Positions 1-11,702 are shown, numbered from the stretch's first letter. The stretch: 64,000 nucleotides of DNA from Ascarosepion bandense (GCA_037127315.1 JBBBDQ010000224.1:7823001-7887000), one strand, 5' to 3'. Program-made: numbers and translations. Notes: generated from the letters alone by a model not told the origin.

Positions 1-1139
1 GATGTTTGTAGTGAAGGGTTGCATCATGTTTCGTGACTTAACAATCTGTTGAGGGCATATTCGCTCCTGTAAGAGACCTTTTGAATTTTTTTATTTATTC
101 TAATCTTCAAAAATTTGTTACAGACTGAGAGAAGTAACTCTGTAAATACCATCTTGGGAAATCGATTTACAACAAATTTCTATTGCAAACCGAACACCAC
201 TTATAAATGTAGCCTGAACTTATAATTTGTTTTTTCAAACTGTGTATTCAATAAGGCAATAACGATTACAAAGAAATGGAAGACTAGCAACAAATAACTC
301 AACGAAGAGCAGCAGTGAGTGAAGGGCAAAGAAAACAAACAACTCGTAACTTATAGACGTAATCCAGAGTATACAGAAATAACTGACAACCTTGTCCTAT
401 CCAAAACGGCTCAAAACAGACCTGACGTATTCGTGTGCGTTTATAAAACTCACTTTAATGAGCTTATGGCAGATATTAAGGATGAAACACATTGTATAAT
501 AGATTTAACACTTTGCTTTATATATATGTATATATATATATAAATTTGTTTTTATTAAAAATTATTTTAATTTACATTGCGACACGGAAATTTCTATGTT
601 TCAAGATTTTACCTTGTCATCAGGCAATTTTAATTTATTGTTGTTAAAATGATTTATTTTTAATGTATAAAACAATACGCCTGTTATTTAGAAAGCTAAT
701 ATGGAAAAGAGGAGAGAGAAAAATTTGTGTGTCTGTTTAGTTTGACTAATCACAATGCAGTACAACTTATAAATTTGGAAATATAGGTAATATGTTTAGG
801 GAATACAGGGTTTCTTTTTCAATCTTACCGCGAAAGTGTCAGCTAATCGAGTCACCGTCTGGACTGCTTTACTTCCGGTGCGATGTATCCATTTTTGTTA
901 GAAAATTATTGTTTAAACTTTCTCTGTATTCCAGGATTTTTTAAAAATAGAAAGAAAGAAAATATTTTATTTTTTCTTCTGTCTTAAAGGGAACTGTGAG
1001 TATGATTATGCTATTTTATTTCGCTTCAGAGTACATTTTTTCATAAACTCTTCACTTGTAAAGTTCTTATATCTATTTATTTGATATCATATTATAATAC
1101 AAAACAATCACATATATGTAAGTTAATAGATATTAATTT
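1..1139. other. AT-rich left edge, no recognisable gene
   Basis: No family is recognisable here. One open frame of 74 codons (319-543, plus strand, first codon GTG) encodes a hydrophilic peptide containing RPDVFVCVYKTHFNEL. It runs into a short (TA)n tract before stopping. It has no ATG, no recognisable domain and no convincing splice context, so I do not call it a gene. The rest is AT-rich with no long frame on either strand. Confidence 0.6.
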
Positions 1140-1187
1140 GATTTATTGTTGTGAAAATTATTTACATTTGGATGCATAAAACAATAC
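631..1187 (+). repeat. Pair of diverged 48-bp direct repeats
   Basis: The stretches 631-678 and 1140-1187 align along their length. Both begin atttattgttgt and end cataaaacaatac or tataaaacaatac, with about eight differences between. The second copy sits just before a long (AT)n tract. They may be the ends of an unrecognised interspersed repeat that carries the microsatellite, or two fragments of one repeat family. Confidence 0.5.
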
Positions 1188-1190
1188 TTC

Positions 1191-1193
<3 letters not shown>

Positions 1194-1246
<53 letters not shown>
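1194..1246. repeat. (AT)n microsatellite
   Basis: About 26 uninterrupted AT units. The minus-strand open frame crossing it, rich in Ile-Tyr, is a by-product of the repeat. Confidence 0.97.
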
Positions 1247-1249
<3 letters not shown>

Positions 1250-1879
1250 GAGATAAAGACGGATAGACAGAAAAAATTGCAAATCCAGATAGTCTGATAG
1301 AATTTGCACATACATAGAGCAATACAGGCGTGTAGCATCAGTATTCAGAATCTATATTAATATACTGTATACCATCCGTGGACATTAACATAGGCTTGTA
1401 CTCATGTATATCATCGTACAGGTGATAAATACTATTCTGCGATATATTTCACTTGTTTCACGTTGAAAATAGAATAAACGAACTGATTATTAATTTCTAT
1501 TTTTGTTGAGTTCACTTTCGCACAAATGTCCACACAAAAAATCATAATCTCTCTTCTAAACGAGACCAGTTACTAGTTAAATGACACGACAGACTAGGCT
1601 CTGTAGCTTTGGCTAGCAAGAGAAAGACAATTCTAATTTCAAAACCGTGAAGAAAACATCAAGAAACCACACCATCATTTTTCGCAGGAAGTTATGGCAA
1701 TTCACACATATCAAATCTCATGAACGGATATTGATTAAAAAACTGAACAAAGCTGTCGTTCTATCCTGTCCATACATGTTCAATTAGTAAAAGATCGGCC
1801 GAACATGTTTACATGGGAATTTGTTGAACATTTTGAGAATAATCTTTGAGTAACAGGAATATCGTGTAAGCTGGAATGA
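1247..1879. other. No recognisable feature
   Basis: Base composition is ordinary for the window. No frame over about 50 codons and no repeat structure was noticed. Confidence 0.5.
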
Positions 1880-2760
1880 TCCCGCCATGATTATATTATT
1901 ATTCCTCTTGTAGGAATGACCACAAAACGAATTAAACGATTTGCTAGATTACATTTTTTGACGATCCCTCCCAATCACAAAAATCAAGAGATCTTTGTAA
2001 ACGGTATGCCATACAATGATCCCAGATGCTATTGAATTGGATCTACAGCACATACACAAATGACAGTTACTTGAATTAAGGCAAAACCAGATCTCATCAT
2101 TGAAAATGAAAAAAGCACAAATTGACGTTGTAGGTGATCCTCTAGAAAAACTAATGAAGAGATGTTAGTTAATGTTATGGCATTAGTGGAAGCCTAGCTA
2201 AAGGTAAAAGAAAATATAATCCTAATGCGATTAAACGATTTCTAAACGTCAGTGCTGGTGCTTCTGTGGCCACATTTACTATGCACTCTTCCACTGCTGC
2301 CCGCACAATACGTCTGATCTTGACAAGGGTCTATGTATATATAGAAAACCTATATATCAAAACCTGCTCTAAAACGTAGGGATATTCATATAGCTAATGT
2401 TATGAACATTGAATGCCCCCAGCGCTTTATGCCCAAAATGCGCAGTATCACTTCAGAATGACCTTCCAAACTCTCAAAGTTTTGCAATCCTGTTTTCATT
2501 AATGGCTTTAATCAAAATGTTTATCTCCGTGGTATGTCATATATTTGCAGTGAACTCAGTCGACACACTCATTGTCTAAACTACAAACATAATCAATGTG
2601 CTGGTAAGAGTCTCATTTTTTCATAAGATAATCGATGACCTTTAAGTTTTTATAAGAATGTCTACTACTCTCTACTTGTCACAAATCCCGTACCAAGTCT
2701 TAGTCACAACATGTATTGCAGCCACAGCGGCCATAGGATGTCTAGAGTAAGATAGCCTGA
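1880..2760. other. Unidentified coding-like tract, possibly a decayed gene or transposon
   Basis: This stretch is less AT-rich than its surroundings. Read on the plus strand it gives peptide-like runs broken by stops, for example SAGASVATFTMHSSTAARTI near 2250 and CPQRFMPKMRSITSE near 2415, followed by a longer run containing NGFNQNVYLRGMSYICSEL. The residue mix looks like protein rather than random AT-rich translation. I cannot assign a family, and the true coding strand is not certain. It could be a relic of a DNA transposon, a retroelement N-terminal region or a pseudogene. Confidence 0.25.
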
Positions 2761-3582
2761 CAAAGCCCATCCTTCTTTAGGCTGATTTTTAATTTAGATT
2801 TTTCCTAGTTTTAACTAAAAATAATAGGATCCATCAAGTTTTACACTTTAACCCATAGATGGAGGGAAATATGGTTACATACTTTTCCCAACTGTATCAG
2901 TTTAAATTTGAACGGAGTAATCTCGTCTTAAATACTAATTTGGTTTGCGATTTCTCTTTGTTAGTTGCTGTTATACTTCCCCATTTCAAAACCGGCACGT
3001 CCTTCAAGTTGTTGTAATTTTATTTACCATCAGTGTATATATGTATTAGCAGTAAAATATTGATATACCTGACACGCGTGCCCAGGGGTAAAAAGCAGGT
3101 GACGCATCATGTCTTCGAAAATGAAAAAAAAGAAAAATGGATTGGCCGTCAAATTTGTAGACATGAAAAAAAAAGGTTAGTGAAATATATCGGCTGGGTA
3201 TGTAAGATTTGAAAGACGGTTTTCATTGCCAATATTCCCAGCAGTAGGTATAGCTGCCAGAAAATTTGTTGTCAAGTATTTGATCATTGACTTAAAAAAT
3301 ATATTGATTCCTTGAGTTAAGATATTACTAAGATCATTTCCAAATTCTCCACACACAAAAATACGCAAAAATGATTGACAAACTGAAAAAGAGGTGATGA
3401 TAGATAATAAAAAATGCAACATAACATCATCATCGATCAGAAATTTCAAACGAACTAAGCGATAATTATAAAGAATAAATGAACTAAAATATGACAAGAA
3501 ATTTGTCAGTCACATTTTTACATTTATTTATTTATATTGTATAATATTAGAATCTATTTGTGCCATATGTTAAAACACATTT

Positions 3583-3584
<2 letters not shown>
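2761..3584. other. No recognisable feature
   Basis: AT-rich. A 106-codon minus-strand frame (3177-3497) has no ATG-proximal features or motifs that I recognise, and nothing else supports it. Confidence 0.5.
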
Positions 3585-3640
<56 letters not shown>

Positions 3641-3652
3641 AGAGAGAGAGAG
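3585..3652. repeat. (AT)n followed by (AG)n
   Basis: About 27 AT units run directly into about seven AG units. Confidence 0.97.
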
Positions 3653-3859
3653 GGGGTAGGTATGGATGGAATAAAATTTCGTATCTAAAAAACACTATTC
3701 TTAAAAAAATTGCTCAATACAAAGTAGACCGAATAACATATATTTAAAATTAATTACATACGTTATAATGTCACTACAAAAGTACCTATTTTGTTTCGAC
3801 ATATTTTGCCAAGATTTTTTTATTCTGAAAACAAAACCTTTACAAGAAAAGTAATATTG

Positions 3860-4145
3860 TTTCCAGAACAAAAATATTTACTAAATGAAAAATCAGAAAT
3901 AACGTCCAGATGTAATCACACCCAAAAATGCATTCTTGTATCATGCAAACACGAATGAAAGCGTTTAAGATTCTTAAGTAACTCTTCCTTAATTTTGAAA
4001 TTTTTGCTTGCTTAAACATTTCAGAATTCTAGTTGCGCCTTCGTGAAAATCCCCGTTCTATGCTTGAAAACATTGTAAAATCAGTTATTATACATCGCAT
4101 GAAGATACCTAAAGGTTGAAACGTATATTGCGAAAATAACTCGTT
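3860..4145 (+). mobile_element. Penelope-like element, 3' end relic
   Basis: This aligns by eye with the end of the better-preserved Penelope-like copy at 54640-55450. Both carry an actaaatga(a) run followed by a frame with an N-E-(R/K)-(T/S)-E-I core and a Cys-Asn-His triplet (here SRCNHT). Both then share a non-coding tail with aaaatccc, then aaaatcagttattata, then tgaagata and gttgaaacg-like words. Only the last coding residues and the 3' untranslated part remain. It has no reverse-transcriptase or endonuclease motif of its own, so the call rests on similarity to the other copy. Confidence 0.55.
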
Positions 4146-4204
4146 TTCAAATGAAAAAATATTCAAAATCTTTACAATATACAGGTATTGAGCACTTTTT
4201 AACA

Positions 4205-4395
4205 CAACTGTGTATGGATATCGGAATGGAAATGGAAGAGCAGTTCTAGTTCCAGTCGAATTCATTAAATCCACTTACGCGCATTATGCCATTGGGAAAA
4301 ATCCATCGCTTCTGACACCAGCTATGATTTAAATAGCATGGCGTAATGGGAGCTCTAGTGATGATTGCCAACCAGTCTGTAAAAAGAACTCTGAA
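4205..4395 (+). mobile_element. tRNA-derived SINE relic (copy 1 of 7)
   Basis: It follows the order seen in the other copies: a degenerate B-box (agttctagttccag), then cacttacgcgca, then the gggaaa block, then cagctatgatttaaatagca, then attgccaaccagtctg. The tRNA head is missing and the 3' third is absent after the accagtct block. It is the most diverged copy in the window. Confidence 0.6.
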
Positions 4396-4732
4396 TTCAA
4401 AATATTGGTGTAAAAACCTTTGAATCACTTTTATTAATTGTACCCACAAATTTAGAATAATTACCAATAAGCATTTTCTCAATCTATTTTATGATCTCTG
4501 AGGACCTTGATGGGTTACTTCATTTTCATTGATGCTGTATCATAACTGATATGGCTTCTTAAGCACCGTGGTATTGAAAAAAGGCCAGACAAAAATACTG
4601 GACCATCAGCGAATGTTTTATCTTTCCGCAGTTTTAAGTTAAAAAGATTATTTTTCCAGAAAGTCATCTTTAATATTACAAAAAATATACAATATCAAAT
4701 TATAAAGTTATTAATTAGTGTTGTTTTCTTTG

Positions 4733-4805
4733 GTTAGAATAATTGCGTCAATTCTATGTGCCATTGATTGGATCAATGCAGAGATTTTCTTATTTGGAAA
4801 TTTTC
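4733..4805 (-). pseudogene. Tc1-type transposase, extreme C-terminal fragment
   Basis: A minus-strand frame of 24 codons ends at a stop and contains LIQSMAHRIDAIILTKE. The L-x-x-S-M-x-x-R-I-x-A-I-I pattern is the last helix before the end of Tc1-family transposases. No catalytic residue is present. To the right lies a C-run and (AC)n microsatellite (about 4827-4849), so the fragment is cut off there. The call is a family-pattern match only, because the piece is very short. Confidence 0.45.
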
Positions 4806-5231
4806 CCATTTTTTTTCTAGCATTAACCCCCCCCACACACACACACACAAGAGTTGTCTAATGTTCAACTACAATGTTTTGAAAAGGTACCGTACACTCC
4901 TGGCAATAAGGTGAAACAATTTTTATTTAGAAATTCGCATATTATCATGACTTTATCGTATCAGATCTTCCATTGCTCCAATAGAGTTGCATAGCATTTT
5001 TTCAGCTTCAACCTGCTTAAAGTTATGTATCTTCCGTTATACAGCAATTACAAAAATGAAACAATTTCTTCAATGTCCACAGTAATTTTGAAAATTTGAT
5101 TTAACTGTCAAAACTTGTCTGTTTGTTGCTTTGATATTAGTAATACTTCGTTTTTTGCCAACATTGTTATTTTCTTGCAGATATTATTTTAAAAGTTTAT
5201 TAAAATAAACAGCACGAGGAACACTCTAGTG
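4806..5231. other. Poly-C/(AC)n tract and unassigned DNA
   Basis: Eight Cs followed by about eight AC units lie near 4827-4849. The remainder is AT-rich with no frame or repeat I can name. Part of it may be the non-coding 5' portion of the Tc1 relic to the right. Confidence 0.5.
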
Positions 5232-5524
5232 AATTAGAACATCTTATCTGGCCACCACAGTCTTTACATCAACATCATTGAACATTTATGGTTTATGGTT
5301 CATTTTTTAAACCAAGCGAGGAGTCAATATCCTCCATCATTACTGAAAGAATTTGAGAATGTTTTACCTGATCAATGGATAAACATTCTTCTGAAAACAA
5401 TTCAAAGCTTGTACAAGTTGATTCCACGCAGAATTCAAGTTGTAATCACTGCCAAACGAGGTCCTACTCCATATTAAAACAAATTTGCTTGAAATTTCAA
5501 GTTGTCTCCATTATTTTGTACACC

Positions 5525-5529
<5 letters not shown>
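5232..5529 (+). mobile_element. Tc1/mariner (Tc1-type) transposon relic, 3' end
   Basis: The segment holds the C-terminal third of a Tc1-type transposase and then an end sequence, which reads ggggtgtacaaaataatgg from the outside in on the minus strand. That end resembles Tc1-type terminal inverted repeats and abuts an (AT)n tract, consistent with the TA target preference of the superfamily. No matching left inverted repeat was found, so the element is truncated on the left. It cannot be autonomous. Confidence 0.65.
5247..5477 (+). pseudogene. Tc1-type transposase C-terminal fragment, frameshifted
   Basis: The frame first reads WPPQS, then shifts. In the next frame it gives INIIEHLWF and continues openly to PRRIQVVITAKRGPTPY before a stop. 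In Tc1-type enzymes the WPPQSPDLNPIE(H/N)LW block carries the last acidic residue of the DDE/DDD catalytic triad, and R-x-x-x-V-I-x-A-x-G-G-P-T-x-Y is the usual C-terminus. Here the SPDL part is garbled by the frameshift and the final GG reads RG. The piece is about 77 codons, compared with roughly 340 for a full transposase. A 99-codon overlapping frame on the same strand is a shadow that runs into the microsatellite. Confidence 0.7.

Positions 5530-5561
<32 letters not shown>
5528..5561. repeat. (AT)n microsatellite
   Basis: About 16 AT units adjoin the outer end of the Tc1 relic, where a TA target duplication would lie. Confidence 0.95.
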
Positions 5562-5564
<3 letters not shown>

Positions 5565-5907
5565 TCATTGGTATGACATCAGCTCATATCGAACCTGAAT
5601 ATCAATTTTTTGCAAAGAGCAGAAAGGGAGAAAGAAAAAAGAACAACAGTAAAAGAGATAGAGGTGGAGAGTGAATGTTAAAAAGAAAGAAAGCGCCTGA
5701 AAAATATGCGTATTTGTCAAACGGTTTAATGAATTTTATGAAATGAAACATGAGAATATTTTCATCAGAAAATATTTCATGAAAGCAAATATAATTGAAT
5801 GAAAATGCAGTTTTATTTGTTGAATCTGTCATACATTTTTTATTCAAGCGATATATACCATGCCCATATAACACAGCACTCATATGCACTTCTTTCAGAG
5901 AAATATG
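5562..5907. other. No recognisable feature
   Basis: A purine-rich patch (about 5620-5690) produces spurious frames on both strands. Nothing else was seen. Confidence 0.5.
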
Positions 5908-7066
5908 CTCCTAAGAACCTCCACTAAATCGCTAAAAAAATAGTATGAAGAAAAATTTCCAAAACATAATAAACCTTTTCCATCAAAATGTTTGTTAATA
6001 TTAAGAGAAAAGATCAAAGTATTTTTAAATTATTTTTCAAATTTTTAATCCTTTATGACAAGTTCAAAATTTTCGTAAGAATATTGTTTTCATTTTTGTT
6101 ATCGAGGAGCCAAATAGTTACGAGAGTTTACAATGGAAAACGTTATATTACATGACTCAGTTTGTTTTTCTGGTGACAAATACATTAATTTGGAAATTCT
6201 TACACAATTCAAATAACTGCCAGATTTTAATGAAACTTTCAGAACTTATTTACAAATGAATAAAATTATTTTTAAAAGAATTTTGTGAAAATATTTTTGT
6301 TTTACATCTATTACACCCCTCTTCACGTAAATTTATGAAATTTCAAAAAAATTTCTGTAGACAAAATTAGTTTTATTAGCTAAAATGTGAAATCTAAATC
6401 ATGTATTTTTTCAACTATTTAGCCCCTTTTGCCAGACATTTGTTCTAAATAGTAAAATAAAAATGCAATAAAACTATGACATTATTTAATTAGAAAAGCA
6501 TTTAATTGCTTTGATAGTTAATATAAATTAAGAACATTATAATCTGAATAAAACTATCTTTCGATTAAAAATGAAATTTTAAAATAATTTTTTTCATTTT
6601 TAATTATAACTTATTAAGATTTAAAATATTTTAAATGTATTTCAAAAACTTGTAAATGTTAGGTTTAAAGAAAGACTATATTTACTCATCGAAAATTGAA
6701 AAGTTCAATCCCACTGTATTTTTAAAATATATTTTCTGTGTGTATTTGAAGTTATTTTTTATAATAATTTCTCTGTGCTCATTCAAAGATCATGTGTTTC
6801 ACAGTTTCTTCTCCTTACAGAAAAAAGTTGTATAATTAATGTGTTATAGATGTATATCTTTGCAACAAAAGCTGAGAATTAACTTTTCTTTATAAATGTA
6901 TCATTCGTTAAAAAATGACCGAGAAATTGGAAAATTCAAAATAAAATGCTTATTGGAAATAGTAAATTTAATCATTTAATTTTCAATTAAAATAAGATAA
7001 CTTTATAATTTTTTAAAATTCAATTTAAAAGTTAGATATCGAAAATGAGTGGAGGTACTTATTTAT
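5908..7066 (+). mobile_element. Non-coding repeat with AGGTACCTCCA-type ends, copy A
   Basis: This aligns in direct orientation with the copy at 8696-10055. Shared blocks in order are ttaagagaaaagatcaaa, tgacaagttc(a/g)aaatttc, gattttaatgaaactttcag, then near the end tttaatcatttaa-like words and tatcgaaaatg(a)gagt. The left end has ctcctaagaacctccac and the right end gtggaggtacttat, which are inverted relative to each other. The interior is very AT-rich and has no open frame. This suggests a non-autonomous DNA transposon of about 1.2 kb. The superfamily is unknown because no transposase is linked to it. Confidence 0.55.
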
Positions 7067-7107
7067 ATTTCATATAAATAAACGTTTAAGAATATAGACT
7101 TTATTCA

Positions 7108-7286
7108 TTAGCGTACAACGAACGACATTGCCCGGGTGCCACGTAGCCGGCTGCTGAGCGTCCGACCACGGCGGCAAGTGGTCGTCGGCTATGCATCTGA
7201 CTCGCGTGTGATCACGCCAACGTGTGGTACCCGATCTAATCGACACTTAGCCTACAACAAACGACATTGACCGGGTGCCACGTAGC
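7108..7286 (+). repeat. GC-rich island with 139-bp tandem periodicity (about 1.3 copies)
   Basis: The 40-base stretches 7108-7147 and 7247-7286 differ at only three positions (shared core cgacattg then ccgggtgccacgtagc). They are separated by a GC-rich spacer, which is striking in a region around 70-75% AT. It has no open frame. The spacer has no convincing tRNA-type A and B boxes. It could be a satellite fragment or part of an unrecognised SINE or transposon end. Confidence 0.6.
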
Positions 7287-7289
7287 TGC

Positions 7290-8695
7290 TCTCTATTTGA
7301 AGTAAATATGTTTTATATCTATTTATTAATTTATTCTTGTACTTTTCACGCTCATAAAACTTCAAGATTTGTAATTCTAAATTTTTAAATATTTCATTGT
7401 CATCAAGCAAATTGTTTTCACCAAGCAAATTATCACTTGCTTTCTATTACTTGCATTTAACCTCCGCTGCAGCTACCATTTCTGAAAAATAAAAAGAAAC
7501 GCACTCCTTTTTCCCGCTCTACCGATATATTGTAACGTTATATTAACAAGTTTTCAACTGAATTTTTATTAAAACACAGTTTATTGCCCTCCAATAAGCT
7601 ACAAACATCAGCCTTAAAACTTATTTCCTTATTTTACAACAGAATAAATGGCTAATAAAAAGTGAATTTAATATTTTGTTGGACAATATTTTCATACGTG
7701 CTAAAAATACCCCCCGAACAAATACTAATTTACTGGCAAAAAAGAATCTTGAAATATCTTTCCGCGAACATTGAGTTTAAATTTCTGAGAATGTAATATT
7801 TCACAATAATTTAGTCACTTCTATGAGCTAGTTGAACATGTACTTTTAGTCTCTGCATAATTCATGAACATGGTTTTCGAGTCATTTACTATGCGTATCA
7901 TTTTACGAATAAGTACCGATAAATGTGTACAGTTTGTAAACTCTTTTTAGCTGTTGCAATTTATTTATGCAATGATGTACCTTACGGGATGAAAAATTAG
8001 GGTGAGAAGGTATAACATTTCTAGATTCGACATCATATTGATTTTATCCTGCTTAGGTGCAGGAAGCTTCTCATCGACAGAATACTTCATCCTTCCTTTG
8101 GATAAGGTTTTCAAGTTTTTCTACATGACACCTCAGAATATATCTCAGTATTTATCAGCTCTCCGCCACATAGGCAGAATGCGGAACAATGTCATTTTAC
8201 TGTGGGGTCTTCAAGCTTTTAAGCTCCACCCAAAATATTCCGTAGACCCTACATAAGTTAAGGTCAGAGCTGTTGTCGATTTTTGCTTTCTTTCTCGTCT
8301 ATCTGATGTGGACAGACTTTTTTGCCGGGTTTCTTTCTTTAAATAATAGCAGAAGTGGCTCAAAACGCCTCAGCGGGAAAATTACTCATTGTGTAAAAAT
8401 ATGTTTTTAGAAATAAATTAGCCAATCAGATTGTGAGTTTTAGAAAAATTAAGAAAATTGGCTGGAGACTGCTTTCAAGAAGACTGCACAATATTTGACG
8501 AGAAAAATAAAGCAATAAACACATTTTCGCTAAGCAGCGATTAGTAAATTGTCCTGTGATAGCTAAGTAGTATTTATTATCATTGACATTGCGAGTTTGC
8601 AAATCCTCAAGAAAAGAAAGTTATTTTATTTCGTATTCCCCGCAGCTGAAGTTTTAATATATCCATTCAGATTAAAAACGATTGCTGGGTGATAT
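7290..8695. other. No recognised gene; one unassigned 84-codon frame
   Basis: The plus-strand frame 8002-8256 encodes an 84-residue peptide with a hydrophobic start. The local GC content is a little higher (about 8040-8350). I recognise no domain, no upstream exon and no transposon motif. It may be a fragment of an interspersed repeat. The rest is AT-rich and featureless. Confidence 0.45.
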
Positions 8696-10055
8696 TCTAG
8701 GTACCTCCATGCAATTGCCAAAAAAACAGCATAGCATGATGTTAAAAGGGCTGAAACTTAATAAAAACAAAGTTTTATCACCAAAATTTATATGGTTTTA
8801 TTAAGAGAAAAGATCAAATTTTGTTATAATTATTATTTAAATTTTTTAATTCTTTCTGACAAGTTCGAAATTTCAGACAAAATTCTTTTGTTTTCTGTCA
8901 GCGGTTCACGCAATGTTTACGTGATGTAACAATTAAGGGAAAACGTATTACGTAAGTCGTTTTTGGCGTTAAAAGACACATTAAATTAAAAATTCTTGCA
9001 AAAATTAATTAAATTTCTGATTTTAATGAAACTTTCAGGTCTTCTTTATAAATAAATGAAATTATTTATGCAATTATTATTTTTAAAAAGTATTGGTATA
9101 TTTTTTTGCATCAGTTACCTCTCCCACTTAAATTAATTGCATAACATTTCTATACCCATATTTATGAGTTAAATACAGGACTCATTAGGGAATTTAAATC
9201 CTGTAATTTTTTTTTAATTACGAGACCATTTCCCCAATATTTGCACCGAATAGTAAATTCAAAAATACATTTAAACTACGCTATTTTTAATATAAATAAA
9301 CTTTTACTTGATTTTATAAATAATATAATTTTGGGATATCATATTCTGAAAAAGAAAAAATGAATAATGAATTTTTATAAGAATTGTTTTAATTTTTTTC
9401 TTTGTTAATTAAAGTTTCAAACATTTTTTTAAAATTTCTTCCAGTTACTCAGTGTCTTCGTTGACTAATTCCTTAAAAAATACTTTATTTAAAAATCGAA
9501 AATTTTAAAGCTTAATACAAATCATTTAGAATTAAATTTTTTAAAATAATTTTTAAAATAATTTCTATTCTTTTATTGATATAAACTGCACATTTTCTTT
9601 TACTGTGAAAACTTATAAGAGACTTATCGTTAAAAGGTCACATGTTTCAAGGGTTTTTCTCTTTACAAAATGTTAAATTATGTCAATATTTGGCCGCCAT
9701 ACTTCCAGATGGATTGATAATTTAATTGAAATTTGCTAATCTTTTAAAAATAACGAGTGAAAGATGAATATTTTATTTTTGCAAGATTTTTAAAATACGA
9801 GATTTAAGTCTTGTTTACAAATGTGTCGATCACTTAACAAAATGACTGAAAAATTAAAAATGTTTTTAAAAAATTTTATATTCTAATGAATATAATTTCT
9901 GTTTGAAATACACCAAAGTATTTTGCTTACTGCAATTAGTAAATTTAATTATTTAGCATTCAATTAAGCTAAAATTAAAATATCAAGAATTTTTTAATTT
10001 TTAAGACTCCTATTTAAAACTTAGGTATCGAAAATGGAGTCAAGGTACCTATATT
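8696..10055 (+). mobile_element. Non-coding repeat with AGGTACCTCCA-type ends, copy B
   Basis: It lies in direct orientation to copy A, about 2.8 kb away, and shares the ordered blocks listed there, though diverged by many small indels. The left end reads ctaggtacctccatgc and the right end gagtcaaggtacctat, so the outer AGGTACCT words are inverted. Just inside the left end it also has taataaaaacaaagtttt, the sequence that forms the inner arm of the foldback copy at 10951-11142. It has no coding potential. Confidence 0.55.
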
Positions 10056-10950
10056 AATCTTATACAACTTAATCAAGCAGGAAATATACTGGATTAAAAC
10101 ATCGTTCAAATTGGTAAATAAATCTTTTTAATCGGTTTCACCTTCTGTGTAATAAAGTTTCACCATGTCCAGAACTCCATGTACACACACGTGACCTCCT
10201 TGCAAAACCTTCTTGGTAGGAAAAGTCAGTTGCGTTTACAGCAGTTTGCTGGACCCTTTACAGTTTTGCTATTCGGGAAGCGTGAAAATGTATTATAATA
10301 TTTTTCTATGCAATCTATTTCACTCAGTGACATTTGAACTACGATGGGTTAGCAGAATCTAATTTACATGAACTCGCTGACCTTATTCAATGCTGAAGCA
10401 TTTTTCTTTTCTTCTTCTTTTTTCTACACAAAGCAGCATGCGACATGAAAGTGTTTTCGCCTTCGGGTTATGTCACCATTTTCTTCTGCAAATTTTCTCA
10501 TCCAGCTGATTCATATGCAGTGAAAACAAATGGTCTTTATGACTACTGGCAAAAAAATTAAATAAGCAAAATATGAAAGTTCATTGAAGAATTATTAATT
10601 TTTAATAAATCGTTTTTTTTATCAAAGTCTATGAAGTTTATTTGATTAAAAATAAATTGTCACTTTGATTAATCATTGATGATACAAAATGTCCATTAAA
10701 TTAAAGAATTTTACATATATATATATATATGTTTCTGACATATTGTGTACATTAGTTATGAACAGTTTTCATGTTCAATACTTTTGTTTAGTGTATTACT
10801 TCAAAAACTGGTTTACTAAATATTTCCACATTCTTGATTAGAGAAGACCTAGCAGTGTTTTTAGCAGAAGTACCAACCAAAATTATGAAGAAAAATTAAC
10901 TTTCATATTTGTGACGAATAGAAAAAAGCATGTACATAACATTAACAAAC
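10056..10950. other. No recognisable feature
   Basis: AT-rich with one short (AT)n run near 10715. There is a slightly GC-richer patch at 10130-10290, without an open frame or similarity to anything else in the window. Confidence 0.5.
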
Positions 10951-11142
10951 AACAAAGTCCTAAAGATAGGTACCTAAAGATAAGTACTAATAAAAACAAA
11001 GTTTTCTAGGCAAAATGTTTGTTATTATTAACATAATCATTTTGCCTAGAAAACTTTGTTTTTATTAATGTTGGGGCTTTTTTTTATACTTTGATGTTTT
11101 TTTCAGTGAATTCGTGGAGGTACCTATCTTTAGGACTTTGTT
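10951..11142. mobile_element. Foldback derivative of the AGGTACCT repeat family, copy C
   Basis: Two nested perfect inverted repeats are present. The outer arms are 25 bp (10951-10975 and 11118-11142, ending ggtacct / aggtacc). The inner arms are 30 bp (10988-11017 and 11038-11067, containing acaaagttttctaggc). The inner loop is 20 bases. The right shoulder contains gtggaggtacctatctt, matching the right ends of copies A and B, and the inner arm matches the left interior of copy B. The copy therefore seems to consist of the two termini brought together after the interior was lost. Exact arm identity suggests it is younger than copies A and B or homogenised by conversion. Confidence 0.75.
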
Positions 11143-11702
11143 ACATTCCCCATTCAGCATTTAGGTGATTTACATTTCCCATTCTACATTTAACTAATAA
11201 AACAAGGCTTCGACACAGGAGTTAATTTCTAGAAATTTCAGGTAATTAATTGAAAGTGAGGGGCATTATTTGATTTTACTACAATTCAGAGACCTGAAGT
11301 ATTTTAAAAATAATTTTCTGTGTATGTGTGTGTATGCACAAGTTTACATTGTATACGTCATGCATTTTTATTTTCATTATCATCTTTTTAGATAAATTCC
11401 TCAAACATTATTAGACTGTCGGTAAATATTTTAGCTTCTCATAAAAAATCCCATTGAAAAAAATGCAATATTTTAAACTAAAAATAACATTTTAAGTCAG
11501 CTAATGTTTTCAAATAACGTCTAATAAAAAGCATAGTATATTTCTGAAAGATTTTTTGTAATTATGGTGTGTTGACGATATAGATGTCAAAATTTACTTT
11601 TCTATTAAATAAAAACTGATTTGTAGCAAGAATTGGTATTTTCATTTTCATCATATGTTTAGAAAACTATTGTATTATCTGACGGGTAAATTTTGCATTT
11701 AA
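11143..11702. other. No recognisable feature
   Basis: AT-rich, with a short gtgtatgtgtgtgta run near 11322. It has no open frame of note. Confidence 0.5.

Noticed and set aside
1133..1315. Minus-strand Ile-Tyr-rich frame
   Set aside because: It is a translation of the (AT)n tract. Similar frames at 5375-5674, 33224-33466, 36989-37223 and 53705-53905 are rejected for the same reason.
7150..7246. tRNA gene or tRNA-derived SINE head in the GC-rich island
   Set aside because: No acceptable cloverleaf and no A-box plus B-box pair at the right spacing on either strand.
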